DNA of 41,434 bases, from positions 1-41,434 of the forward strand of contig JACMOZ010000206.1 in the NCBI GenBank assembly GCA_014377785.1. Reading direction: 5' to 3'. The position numbers and the translations under genes were made by a program. Under the pieces are notes generated by a model. That model was not told the DNA's origin. It searched no databases and worked only from the letters and a program-made list of their open reading frames with translations. Shown piece after piece: positions 22,856-29,374 of this stretch. Position 1 is the stretch's first letter; the number at the start of each line of letters is the position of its first letter. Source of the stretch: Aeromicrobium sp. (GTDB lineage Bacteria; Actinomycetota; Actinomycetes; Propionibacteriales; Nocardioidaceae).

Positions 22856-24121
22856 ATGCCAGACCTCACATGGGTTTCAACCGATCTGCGGACGGGATTG
22901 CTGCTCGCTGACCTGCCCGACCTTGGCGTGACCAATGTGAAGGCGACCCTGGGCCGGTATGAATCGACGACGGCCATCTTGTCGCTGCCGACTGCACCGG
23001 AGAACTGGCAGCGGGCAACGCTTGAGGGTGCCGCGTGCCTGTGGCTGCTGTCAGACGGCGTGCCGATCTGGCCAGGGTTAGTGACAAAGCGCACTCGTGA
23101 CGGCTCGAACGTGATCAGCATGTCTCTTGCCACGCCCGAGTCATACTTTGACCGGCGCTACGTGGGTGACGTGTCGTACGGTGCGACGGTTGCCAACCCC
23201 AGTATTCCCTCGGTCGGCCAGAACGACATCATCGCCTCACTGGTGAACACGTACATCAAGGATGGCGCAAAGGCGGGGCTGCCGATCCGCGTCCAGTACA
23301 CGACGCCTGGTGTTGGCGCGCTTCGGGATCGTACCTATGTGGATGCATCCGACAAGACCGTTTACAGCGTCATGCAAGACCTCATGGGTGTTGACGGTGG
23401 CCCTGAGTGGACCATCGGCGGCGAGTGGTTGCACAACCCGGAGCGCATCGGGTTCGTCCTGTATGTGGGCGATCGTGTTGGGTCTGCTGTCCCAGCTGGT
23501 CTTGGCCCTGCTGCCACGTTCGAGATGCCCGGTTGTGTGTTCTCCGCCTCGGTGGACGAAGACTATTCAGCGGGCAAGGGTGCGAATGATGTGATGGCAG
23601 TGTCGTCGGCTTCGGCCAACATTCGCCCGCAATCACCGCGGCAACTGTCCACGGATGTCACCCGGCCCACGTTCGAGTACCGGTGGACACCGAGCACATC
23701 GATCACGGACACGAACACGCTCACGTCGCACGCGTTCAAGGCGCTCGGCATTCTCTCTGCCGGCTCCACGTCACTGGTCCTATCCGCTGACGTGGGTTCG
23801 GCTCCGGTGCTCGGCGTTGACTGGTTCCTCGGTGATGATGTCGGGTTCGCTATTGGTGGGCTCGAGGACGACCCAGCGATGAAGGCGGTCACGACGAAGA
23901 CTGGTTTCGACCTGTTCACGGATGTGTTCCATGACATTTTCGGCACCCCCGGCAAGTCGTCCACGGTGCTCGCCAAAGCAAACCCGTTCGGTCGCGAATC
24001 CGTGCCAGCGTTCCCCGGTGGCATTAGTGGTGTCGCCCGGTGCTTCTCCTGGGATTTGGAGATCAGCGAAACGCCGATCATCACACCTCAACTGCTGATT
24101 ACGAAGATTGTGGGTATCTGA
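22856..24121 (+). CDS. Minor tail protein (tip/hub)
   Basis: A 421-aa protein following the peptidase. It has the feel of gp27-like tail hub proteins: an N-terminal barrel (ATLGRYESTTAILSLP..., VPIWPGLVTKRTRDGS), a central YVDASDKTVYSVMQDLM...GPEWTIGG, and a C-terminal part with TRPTFEYRWTPSTSI. This order (Dit, minor tail, lysin, hub) is seen in Gram-positive siphoviruses. The exact role is inferred. Confidence 0.75.
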   Translation: MPDLTWVSTDLRTGLLLADLPDLGVTNVKATLGRYESTTAILSLPTAPENWQRATLEGAACLWLLSDGVPIWPGLVTKRTRDGSNVISMSLATPESYFDRRYVGDVSYGATVANPSIPSVGQNDIIASLVNTYIKDGAKAGLPIRVQYTTPGVGALRDRTYVDASDKTVYSVMQDLMGVDGGPEWTIGGEWLHNPERIGFVLYVGDRVGSAVPAGLGPAATFEMPGCVFSASVDEDYSAGKGANDVMAVSSASANIRPQSPRQLSTDVTRPTFEYRWTPSTSITDTNTLTSHAFKALGILSAGSTSLVLSADVGSAPVLGVDWFLGDDVGFAIGGLEDDPAMKAVTTKTGFDLFTDVFHDIFGTPGKSSTVLAKANPFGRESVPAFPGGISGVARCFSWDLEISETPIITPQLLITKIVGI

Positions 24122-24798
24122 TGGCGAGTCCGGGCAACATTGGGTCGGCGGCTCAGGCTGACGAATCCACGCAGGTTCGCCGTGTCGCCGATCTCGAGCG
24201 TGACGTGCGTGAACTCGGGCCAAGTATCGCGCAGTCATTCGCACCTGTCATCGCGTCGATTCAGGCGACGCAGGCAACACAGGCAGCGCAGCAGGTCACC
24301 CTCGCTGCGCAACAGGCAGCGCTCACGGACCAGCAGACACAACTCACTGCACAGGTGGCAACGCTGGCCGCGCAGGTGGCCTTGCAAGTGTCACCGTCTG
24401 GAGCGTCCACGTCTGCAAGCGGATTCAACATCAGTTCCGGTTCTGGCGCGGTCGCCGGGGTCACCTTCACTGTTCCGTCTGGATACACCCGAGCGCTGAT
24501 CCTGGGTTCAGGCACTGTTACTGCCGCGAACACCTCGGGTACGTCGGGCTACCTGTACGTCAAGGTGGTCATCAACGGTGGTTCTGGTCCTGAGGCCGCG
24601 ACAATCGTCGGTGACTTCAACACGGCACCGTATACCAACACGGTCATGAACATCTCAGCCTCGCACTCGGCTACACTAACCGGGCTGTCAGGCGGGACGT
24701 TCACCGTCCAGATTGCAGCACGCACTGGCGGGAATAACTTCGGCTCGAGCGGCACGAATTCTGCGATGGTCGCCGCGCAGGTTATTTTCCTGCGCTAG
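24121..24798 (+). CDS. Minor tail protein with coiled coil
   Basis: The TGATG overlap sets the start at 24121. Residues about 45-95 are a Gln/Ala/Thr-rich coiled coil (QATQAAQQVTLAAQQAAL), followed by a beta-rich C-terminal domain (GVTFTVPSGYTRALILGSG...YLYVKVVINGG). This is a trimeric-fibre layout. The stop overlaps the end of the convergent gene on the other strand. Confidence 0.72.
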   Translation: MASPGNIGSAAQADESTQVRRVADLERDVRELGPSIAQSFAPVIASIQATQATQAAQQVTLAAQQAALTDQQTQLTAQVATLAAQVALQVSPSGASTSASGFNISSGSGAVAGVTFTVPSGYTRALILGSGTVTAANTSGTSGYLYVKVVINGGSGPEAATIVGDFNTAPYTNTVMNISASHSATLTGLSGGTFTVQIAARTGGNNFGSSGTNSAMVAAQVIFLR

Positions 24799-25202
24799 TT
24801 GCAATCCAGCATGTTGTTCGCGGTCGTATAGCTGTCAAGGATGCTCTTGATCGGCACGCTGTAGTTGATCCCCCACTTGTCAGTAATCTGCTGCATGGCG
24901 GATTTATTCTGCGCGTTGTAGCTCTTGTACCGCTCGGCGGTCGCGAGGCACAGGGCGAGCCTGTCGTTTAGCGCAGTCTTCTCGGCTGTCAGCGCGGTCT
25001 GGTCGCTGGTCAGTTGCGCGATGGTCGCAGCCTGCGCGGCAACAGTGCCGGCTTGGGCGTTGACGGCATCGTAGGCACGGAGCGCGTATGCACCGGAACC
25101 GAATGCGATGAGCGTGATGAGTGCGAATGCGGTTGCCGCCCCAACTGGCACCCGTCGCCTGGTTGCAGCCCTGTCCATCGTGTCCCCCACCGCTGTCGTC
25201 AT
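24795..25202 (-). CDS. Leftward single-pass membrane protein with coiled coil
   Basis: A 135-aa protein on the strand opposite to its late-gene neighbours. It has a basic N terminus (RAATRRRVPVG), one membrane helix (AATAFALITLIAFGSGAYAL) and then a long coiled coil (AATIAQLTSDQTALTAEKTALNDRL) with one Cys there and a C-terminal Cys. The start at 25202 follows AAGG; an internal ATG eight codons later is possible. It is the second gene of a leftward pair with the RHH regulator. A lysogen-expressed or cell-surface role is inferred; a spanin-like role is possible but less likely given its orientation. Confidence 0.7.
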   Translation of the reverse strand: MTTAVGDTMDRAATRRRVPVGAATAFALITLIAFGSGAYALRAYDAVNAQAGTVAAQAATIAQLTSDQTALTAEKTALNDRLALCLATAERYKSYNAQNKSAMQQITDKWGINYSVPIKSILDSYTTANNMLDCN

Positions 25203-25216
25203 GCCTTGAAACTATC

Positions 25217-25232
25217 AGGTGTAGTTACACCT
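25217..25232. promoter_or_regulatory. 16-bp dyad at the end of the RHH gene
   Basis: AGGTGTA and TACACCT are perfect inverted 7-base arms separated by two bases. The site covers the RHH stop codon, between the RHH and membrane protein genes. It could be an operator for the RHH protein or a small transcript element. Confidence 0.45.
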
Positions 25233-25377
25233 CGGAAGCCCCCACATAGAGGGTCAAAGCTTCCCGCACTACTTCGGAGAGGGTGCGCCCCTCGCTCTCC
25301 GCTTTCGACTTCGCCGCCGAATACAGCGCGTCATCGATCCGAAACACTCGGGTCGGCGTCTTCGGCTGGTTCGGCAT
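25225..25377 (-). CDS. Ribbon-helix-helix (CopG/Arc-like) regulator
   Basis: This 50-aa leftward protein fits the RHH DNA-binding fold over nearly its whole length: a short strand (TRVFRIDD), helix 1 (ALYSAAKSKAESEG), a turn (RTLS) and helix 2 (EVVREALTLYVG). RHH proteins bind operators as dimers through the strand. It starts 6 bases after a GATAAT -10 box with no ribosome site, so the message is probably leaderless. It is followed 22 bases later by the membrane protein gene. It likely autoregulates this small operon. Confidence 0.75.
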   Translation of the reverse strand: MPNQPKTPTRVFRIDDALYSAAKSKAESEGRTLSEVVREALTLYVGASEV

Positions 25378-25383
25378 ACCCGA

Positions 25384-25389
25384 ATTATC
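25384..25389 (-). promoter_or_regulatory. -10 box for the leftward RHH gene
   Basis: On the reverse strand GATAAT is followed by exactly six bases and then the ATG. No good -35 is visible. The spacing predicts transcription starting at the A of the start codon (leaderless). Confidence 0.5.
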
Positions 25390-25408
25390 ACACAACCTAG
25401 GAGCCTCG

Positions 25409-25492
25409 ATGAGCTGCCGTCATTCCCCAAGTTCGACTTGCCAGTGCGGCCCGAGCTGCGATTTCTGCCGGTGTGCGGAGAGGGAGTCGTGA
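25409..25492 (+). CDS. Cys-rich microprotein (27 aa)
   Basis: AGGAG lies five bases before the ATG at 25409, and the stop overlaps the next gene (GTGA). The 27 residues contain six Cys and one His (core CQCGPSCDFCRC), suitable for binding metal. Short Cys-rich peptides of this kind occur before lysis or tail-end genes in actinophages, without a known role. Confidence 0.6.
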   Translation: MSCRHSPSSTCQCGPSCDFCRCAERES

Positions 25493-26007
25493 CGAAGCCA
25501 CCAATCGCGATCCATGACGTGCGCTGGACCATCGACACGTACGCGATCCACGCGGAGGCAATGCGCCTTGCTGACGAACGGTTCAACGACGAGCGTGACC
25601 GCCGCTACACAGAGGTCAACATTGAGAAGGAAAAGGCGCTCAAGATCAAGGAGACCGCCGACCTTGCAGCCCTCTCTCTCGCCCGTGAGTCGCAGACGTA
25701 CAAGGAGCAGCAGAACGACGCGCTCCGGGATAAGAACCTCAGCGAGTCGGGCATCTACGCCACGAACTCGAGCCTGAACAAGGTAGCTGACGACATCCGC
25801 GCGTCAACGGATAGTGCCATTCAAGGCTTGGCGAATTCCACGGCCAAAGCGATCAGCGACTTCATGAACGAGGTCAAGCCGTACATGAGCGGGCAGACCG
25901 CGCAGCAGGGACAGGCGCAGGGTTCCCAGATCACCAAGGCCAACCTGTACACCGCGATCGGCGTTGTCGTCGGCCTGCTCGGTGCCTACGCAGCTTTCAA
26001 ACCGTAA
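25489..26007 (+). CDS. Coiled-coil protein with C-terminal membrane anchor
   Basis: The GTG at 25489 follows GAGAGGGAG. The 172-aa product has a long charged helix (AEAMRLADERFNDERDRRYTEVNIEKEKALKIKE), a Ser/Asn-rich central stretch and one C-terminal membrane span (LYTAIGVVVGLLGAYAAF). Similar tail-anchored proteins sit beside holins in actinophages and are thought to help lysis. The following gene is the likely holin. Confidence 0.7.
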   Translation: MTKPPIAIHDVRWTIDTYAIHAEAMRLADERFNDERDRRYTEVNIEKEKALKIKETADLAALSLARESQTYKEQQNDALRDKNLSESGIYATNSSLNKVADDIRASTDSAIQGLANSTAKAISDFMNEVKPYMSGQTAQQGQAQGSQITKANLYTAIGVVVGLLGAYAAFKP

Positions 26008-26028
26008 CTACAACCCAAGGAGTCAACC

Positions 26029-26298
26029 ATGACCACCATCACGACTATCACGAAGAACGTCATCAAGCGCGCCTGGACCGACCTCGAGCCCAAGCTTCTC
26101 GCATGGCTGGCAACCGGACTCACGGCAACACTTCTGATCAGTGCCGCCGCATACGTGGGCGTCGACATCTCGGCACCACTGGCCGGCGCAATCGTCCTCG
26201 TCGTCGGCACCATCGCGGGTTACGTGAAGGCGAGCACGAACGTTGTCCCCGCACTCGCCCCCGAGGTTGTCGTCGTCCCCGTAACCCCTGCCGCGTAA
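26029..26298 (+). CDS. Holin candidate
   Basis: AAGGAG precedes the ATG at 26029. The 89-aa protein has two hydrophobic segments (LLAWLATGLTATLLISAAAYVG and PLAGAIVLVVGTIAGYV) separated by VDIS, with a basic N terminus (KNVIKRAW). This is the small two-span shape of phage holins, which open the membrane for lysis. The assignment rests on topology and location. Confidence 0.65.
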   Translation: MTTITTITKNVIKRAWTDLEPKLLAWLATGLTATLLISAAAYVGVDISAPLAGAIVLVVGTIAGYVKASTNVVPALAPEVVVVPVTPAA

Positions 26299-26320
26299 CC
26301 CCTCAATCTAGGAGCACAAC

Positions 26321-26581
26321 ATGGCAACACCCACTGAGGGCCAGGCTGGTCACCTTCAAAAACACGCCGACATTGACACGCTCACCGCAACGCACACGGC
26401 ACAGATCGCAGCGGGCGATGTCACCAACCCGGCAAGTGCGGCAGGGGTTGCGCTGTCTGCCACATACGTGTCGTTCGGGCCGATCAGCCCCGTCGGGAGG
26501 CTAGCTCCGGGGACCGAGTACGTATGGAATAAAACAGATGGTGCCGGAACGCTCATCGATATTTTGACAGGAGTTGCATAA
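26321..26581 (+). CDS. Small tail/fibre-associated protein (86 aa)
   Basis: AGGAG precedes the ATG at 26321. The product is hydrophilic and beta-rich (GVALSATYVSFGPISPVGRLAPGTEYVW) with an N-terminal helix. It is coupled (TAATG) to the 264-aa protein and is probably part of the same fibre or receptor-binding set. Function unknown. Confidence 0.6.
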   Translation: MATPTEGQAGHLQKHADIDTLTATHTAQIAAGDVTNPASAAGVALSATYVSFGPISPVGRLAPGTEYVWNKTDGAGTLIDILTGVA

Positions 26582-27375
26582 TGACTGCACCACAAAGCGT
26601 CTTCGGCGCAATGAACCGATCGCTGGGTCGCTACCCGGATACGGAAATCCTTTTCGATGACACCTTCGAGAGCGGATTTCGTGGCTGGCAGGAGCTTCAT
26701 ACTGACCCGTCAGTATCAACATCCGGTCCGACATTCGCGCCCTTGGGCCTATCGCACCCCTCCGTGCCTGGCCCGGCGCTATCGCTCGTAACACGATCCA
26801 AGGCCGATCCGGGCATTCATTCTCAGAGCATCGCAATGAAGCGGCTGAGCCATCGGGAAATCACAGCGGGCATCATCGACTTCGAGGTTTGGTTCGCCTA
26901 CGGGGGCGAATCACAGACCGGGTTCTCGCCGCGCTACCTCCATTTCATGATTGACGAAATGAAGGGTGGCACCCGCCACTTCTGGAAGAACCGCTGGCGG
27001 CTCGTCAATGAAGCCGATACGTCCGCGCTAGCGAAAAACTGGTACCTGTCGAGCCAGGGTGAAGACATCTACGTGGATACGACACTGACCACAGACTTTC
27101 CATGGAACGGGAACAAGGGTTCGGAGTCTTACTACAAGATGTCCGTCAACCTATCTACCCTGAAATACGGCGTGTGCCAAGCGAATTCCCAGACGCTTGA
27201 CTTCGGGGCGGTGTCTGGCGTTACCCCACCTGCCGCTAACGGGTCTGGAACGTTCGATGACCCCTTGTTCAACAATGGCCTCAACTTCATGGTCGGTGTC
27301 CTGAATCGTGGGGCGCAGGACTACATGGGCTGGATGGCCTGCACCCGCATGCGGGCAACACTCAGGAGTGCGTAA
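26581..27375 (+). CDS. Probable receptor-binding (jelly-roll-like) protein
   Basis: The 264-aa protein has a sequence suggesting a lectin-like beta sandwich: FDDTFESGFRGWQEL near residue 25, GIIDFEVWFAYGG, FSPRYLHFMIDEM, and a FMVGVLNRG...GWMACTRMR end. The (F/L)xDxFExGxxGW opening is typical of carbohydrate-binding jelly rolls. Together with the neighbours it may bind the host wall. This is an inference from pattern and position. Confidence 0.6.
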   Translation: MTAPQSVFGAMNRSLGRYPDTEILFDDTFESGFRGWQELHTDPSVSTSGPTFAPLGLSHPSVPGPALSLVTRSKADPGIHSQSIAMKRLSHREITAGIIDFEVWFAYGGESQTGFSPRYLHFMIDEMKGGTRHFWKNRWRLVNEADTSALAKNWYLSSQGEDIYVDTTLTTDFPWNGNKGSESYYKMSVNLSTLKYGVCQANSQTLDFGAVSGVTPPAANGSGTFDDPLFNNGLNFMVGVLNRGAQDYMGWMACTRMRATLRSA

Positions 27376-27821
27376 TGGCGATCATCACAAAAACCTCCGT
27401 CCTGCTCAACTCGGCCACAATCAAAGCTGGCGACTCATGGAACCTCACCGAATGGATCAGCTACGCATGGGCCGACGAGCTAACGTTCGTCATCGACGTG
27501 CAGCAGACCATCGGCTCGCCAACTTCGGGCCTGCTACTGGCGAAGTTCCAGACCCGCGTCCCGCACAAGAACGGTGCTATCCAATTCTCCACACAGCGAC
27601 TTGTTGACCTCTCCCCGGAGGACAAAGCCGGGATGCTAGTAACCGGAGACTGGCCTGCAACCTTGGCTGACTATAGTCTGGCGGCACCTGCTACCTACCA
27701 GCGCACCATCCGGAACTTTGGGTCTGGCGTCAACCTCAACCTATCCACTAGCGGCCTTGCGGGCGGGACGACCCCCGGATTCCAGGTCACCGTTGACATC
27801 ATCGCCAAGGGGCACTCATGA
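27375..27821 (+). CDS. Tail-associated hypothetical protein (148 aa)
   Basis: The start overlaps the previous stop (TAATG). A Thr/Ser-rich beta protein (LLNSATIKAGDSWNLTEWI..., ELTFVIDVQQTIGSP, FQVTVDIIAKGHS). Probably part of the receptor-binding set, and it overlaps the next gene by four bases (ATGA). Confidence 0.6.
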   Translation: MAIITKTSVLLNSATIKAGDSWNLTEWISYAWADELTFVIDVQQTIGSPTSGLLLAKFQTRVPHKNGAIQFSTQRLVDLSPEDKAGMLVTGDWPATLADYSLAAPATYQRTIRNFGSGVNLNLSTSGLAGGTTPGFQVTVDIIAKGHS

Positions 27822-28177
27822 GCATCTTCGGACAGGCCATCGTTGATACCAAGGCGGCCGGTGCAGCAACGGCCGCACCAGGTGTCGCCGCAACGGTCGT
27901 TACTTTGGGCATCCTGCCCGCGGGCACTTACCGGGTATCGGCCGTCGTCGTCAACACCGGCACGGCGGAAACCAGCACGGCTGGACTTGCCAACATGGGT
28001 TTGTATCATGGTTCGACCCTCGTTGCAGCACTGCCAACTATCAGTGCACCCGTCCGGCAGGAGTTTGAACGTGTCACAGTCAACGGCGCAGAGTCTATTT
28101 CCGTGAAATCCATTGCCGCCGCCATCGCTGGGTCGATGTATGTGGCCTCACTGTCTGCCGTTCGCCTAGGCGGATAA
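27818..28177 (+). CDS. Tail-associated hypothetical protein (119 aa)
   Basis: A 119-aa beta-rich protein (VVTLGILPAGTYRVSAVVVNTGT..., EFERVTVNGAESISVKSIAAAIAGSMYVASLSAVRLGG). The pattern resembles small decoration or fibre-head proteins. It is the last late gene; a strong terminator follows. Confidence 0.6.
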   Translation: MSIFGQAIVDTKAAGAATAAPGVAATVVTLGILPAGTYRVSAVVVNTGTAETSTAGLANMGLYHGSTLVAALPTISAPVRQEFERVTVNGAESISVKSIAAAIAGSMYVASLSAVRLGG

Positions 28178-28222
28178 CCCCGTCAATTCGACCCAGTACG
28201 CCGGATTCATCCGGACTCAAAG

Positions 28223-28265
28223 AAGGCCCCGGCCATCCTCTCGCGAGGGTGAGCCGGGGCCTTTT
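28223..28265 (+). terminator. Late-operon terminator
   Basis: An 11-bp stem (28223-28233 with 28253-28263) with an inner CCTC/GAGG hairpin ends in TTTT. It closes the late operon after 28177. Confidence 0.9.
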
Positions 28266-28277
28266 CGTCGTCCCCGT

Positions 28278-28283
28278 TAGGCT
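28278..28283 (+). promoter_or_regulatory. -10 box for the small membrane protein
   Basis: TAGGCT (a TAnnnT-type -10) lies seven bases before the ATG at 28291. No Shine-Dalgarno sequence is visible, so a leaderless message is likely. No clear -35. Confidence 0.4.
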
Positions 28284-28290
28284 CAGCCCT

Positions 28291-28515
28291 ATGAGTACAC
28301 CAACAGCACGCAAACCCCCCACCGGCACGCCCCGTATAGTCTGGGGGTCGATACTGCTCGCGCTCGCGGTTCTCCTCGCAATACGGTTGCTCGACCTCGT
28401 GCTGACCGGAGACACCGCGTACATCTGGGCGCCGGTCGTGTTCTTCCTGGCTCTCGCAGGTGGCGGTGTGGCGGTCCTGCTCAGCGGGCTGGACGAACGG
28501 AAGAAGCGCCCGTAG
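28291..28515 (+). CDS. Small two-span membrane protein (74 aa)
   Basis: Two hydrophobic segments (IVWGSILLALAVLLAIRLLDLVL and IWAPVVFFLALAGGGVAVLLSGL) flank a short TGDTAY loop, with a basic start and a DERKKRP end. The gene stands alone between two terminators with its own apparent promoter, which is the layout of a moron expressed from a prophage. A role in exclusion or lysogen fitness is inferred only from layout. Confidence 0.65.
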   Translation: MSTPTARKPPTGTPRIVWGSILLALAVLLAIRLLDLVLTGDTAYIWAPVVFFLALAGGGVAVLLSGLDERKKRP

Positions 28516-28527
28516 CCCGAACCCATG

Positions 28528-28563
28528 ACGCCCCGCGACTCTTCGGAGCCGGGGGGCGTTTTT
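28528..28563 (+). terminator. Terminator after the membrane protein gene
   Basis: ACGCCCC (28528-28534) pairs with GGGGCGT (28553-28559), enclosing a CTC-TTCG-GAG mini-hairpin, and is followed by TTTT. It isolates the membrane protein gene from the attP region. Confidence 0.8.
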
Positions 28564-28730
28564 CGCGCACCCCCAGTCCGGGTGACGCCCTAACCATCCG
28601 CGGATCAGTGCGGCGCGTAGACGTTTCGAACCCTATGCACTCACCAATGGGTTTAGTTGCCCGGTTTTCGAGGCCATTTCGGGAGGTTCTGAACCCCCTT
28701 GCATCCCTTATGAACACTGGCAAGCATAGA

Positions 28731-28783
28731 AAGAGCCGCCTGTCAGAATCGAACTGACGACCTTCTCATTACGAGTGAGATGG
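28731..28783 (-). other. attP: attP core: 3' half of a tRNA-Thr(CGT) gene
   Basis: Read on the reverse strand, this stretch has a perfect anticodon arm (TCTCA, loop CTCGTAA with anticodon CGT, TGAGA), a variable region, a T arm (GTCAG TTCGATT CTGAC) and the 3' acceptor strand AGGCGGC. The 5' acceptor and D arm are missing, so it is not a complete tRNA gene. This is how an attP looks when a phage integrates into a tRNA gene and restores its 3' end. The integrase gene lies about 600 bases downstream. The exact crossover cannot be set without attL and attR. Confidence 0.85.
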
Positions 28784-28874
28784 TTCATATAGAACTAGCC
28801 CGTAAATACGCGGCATTCCGGGTGAGTGCCGTTCCATACGGCTACACATGCGTACCGGTTCGTTTCACAATGGC

Positions 28875-28902
28875 TTGACAATGGCCTCACCTGTGACATG
28901 CT
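28875..28902 (+). promoter_or_regulatory. Promoter of the 67-aa gene
   Basis: A consensus TTGACA (28875-28880), 16-base spacer and CATGCT (28897-28902), then six bases to the ATG at 28909. No ribosome site, so a leaderless transcript is predicted. A repeated ACAATGGC (twice, overlapping the -35) could be an operator. Confidence 0.65.
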
Positions 28903-28908
28903 CTAGAT

Positions 28909-29112
28909 ATGCCCACCAAGACGAACACCAGAAGAACCGGAGCCGACCTCGCACGGGAGCTCATTGCGATCACCCAGCGCATCGACGACGCCGCCTACGG
29001 GGTCGGCCTGAACGAGTTTCACGACAGAATCGCAGCCGCTCGGTACCGCGCCCGCCTCACAGCAGCCAACGCCGAGATGACCGCACTCACCGTCGAGATC
29101 CACCAGCTCTAA
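28909..29112 (+). CDS. Small helical protein between attP and integrase
   Basis: A 67-aa, all-helical, charged protein (ADLARELIAITQRIDDAAYGVGLNEFHDRIAAARYRARLTAANAEM) with its own strong promoter and apparently leaderless start. It lies next to attP, so it could be expressed in the lysogen. No family is recognised. Confidence 0.6.
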   Translation: MPTKTNTRRTGADLARELIAITQRIDDAAYGVGLNEFHDRIAAARYRARLTAANAEMTALTVEIHQL

Positions 29113-29127
29113 CCCCGCACCAAAGAA

Positions 29128-29157
29128 GGCCCCACGGATTCCTACGTCCGTGAGGCC
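29128..29157 (+). terminator. Stem-loop after the 67-aa gene
   Basis: GGCC and CACGGA (29128-29138) pair with TCCGTG and GGCC (29147-29157) with one internal mismatch. There is no T tract. It is a probable end or stabiliser of the 67-aa gene transcript. Confidence 0.45.
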
Positions 29158-29192
29158 AGCCCCATCCAAGCGCTAGACAAGGAAGGAACACC

Positions 29193-29327
29193 ATGAACAC
29201 TAGCAACCCCCGTAACGCTCCTGTCGGCAGAAGAAGCGAGACGAACATGACTCTCGGCCTCCTCGGTGAGGCCGAATGGCAGTGCCACGGAAGAAGAATC
29301 CCAGCAGGGCTGCGGCCCCAATCATGA
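29193..29327 (+). CDS. Small protein upstream of integrase (44 aa)
   Basis: AAGGAAGG sits six bases before the ATG at 29193. The 44-aa product (MNTSNPRNAPVGRRSE...LLGEAEWQCHG) is basic. Its stop overlaps a further tiny frame by ATGA. No family is recognised. Confidence 0.5.
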   Translation: MNTSNPRNAPVGRRSETNMTLGLLGEAEWQCHGRRIPAGLRPQS

Positions 29328-29374
29328 AGAAAGAAGCAACGATGACGCACGACAACGCAGGGCGCAAAGCGTGA
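29324..29374 (+). CDS. Possible 16-aa coupling peptide before integrase
   Basis: ATG at 29324 overlaps the upstream stop, and the stop at 29372-29374 overlaps the integrase GTG (GTGA). The product is only 16 aa (MKKEATMTHDNAGRKA). It may serve only to couple translation to the integrase start. Confidence 0.3.
   Translation: MKKEATMTHDNAGRKA

Noticed and set aside
29266-29370. N-terminal extension of the integrase
   Set aside because: The extension overlaps a small gene with a good ribosome site and has an unnatural sequence; the GTG at 29371 fits the overlap pattern and the domain start.
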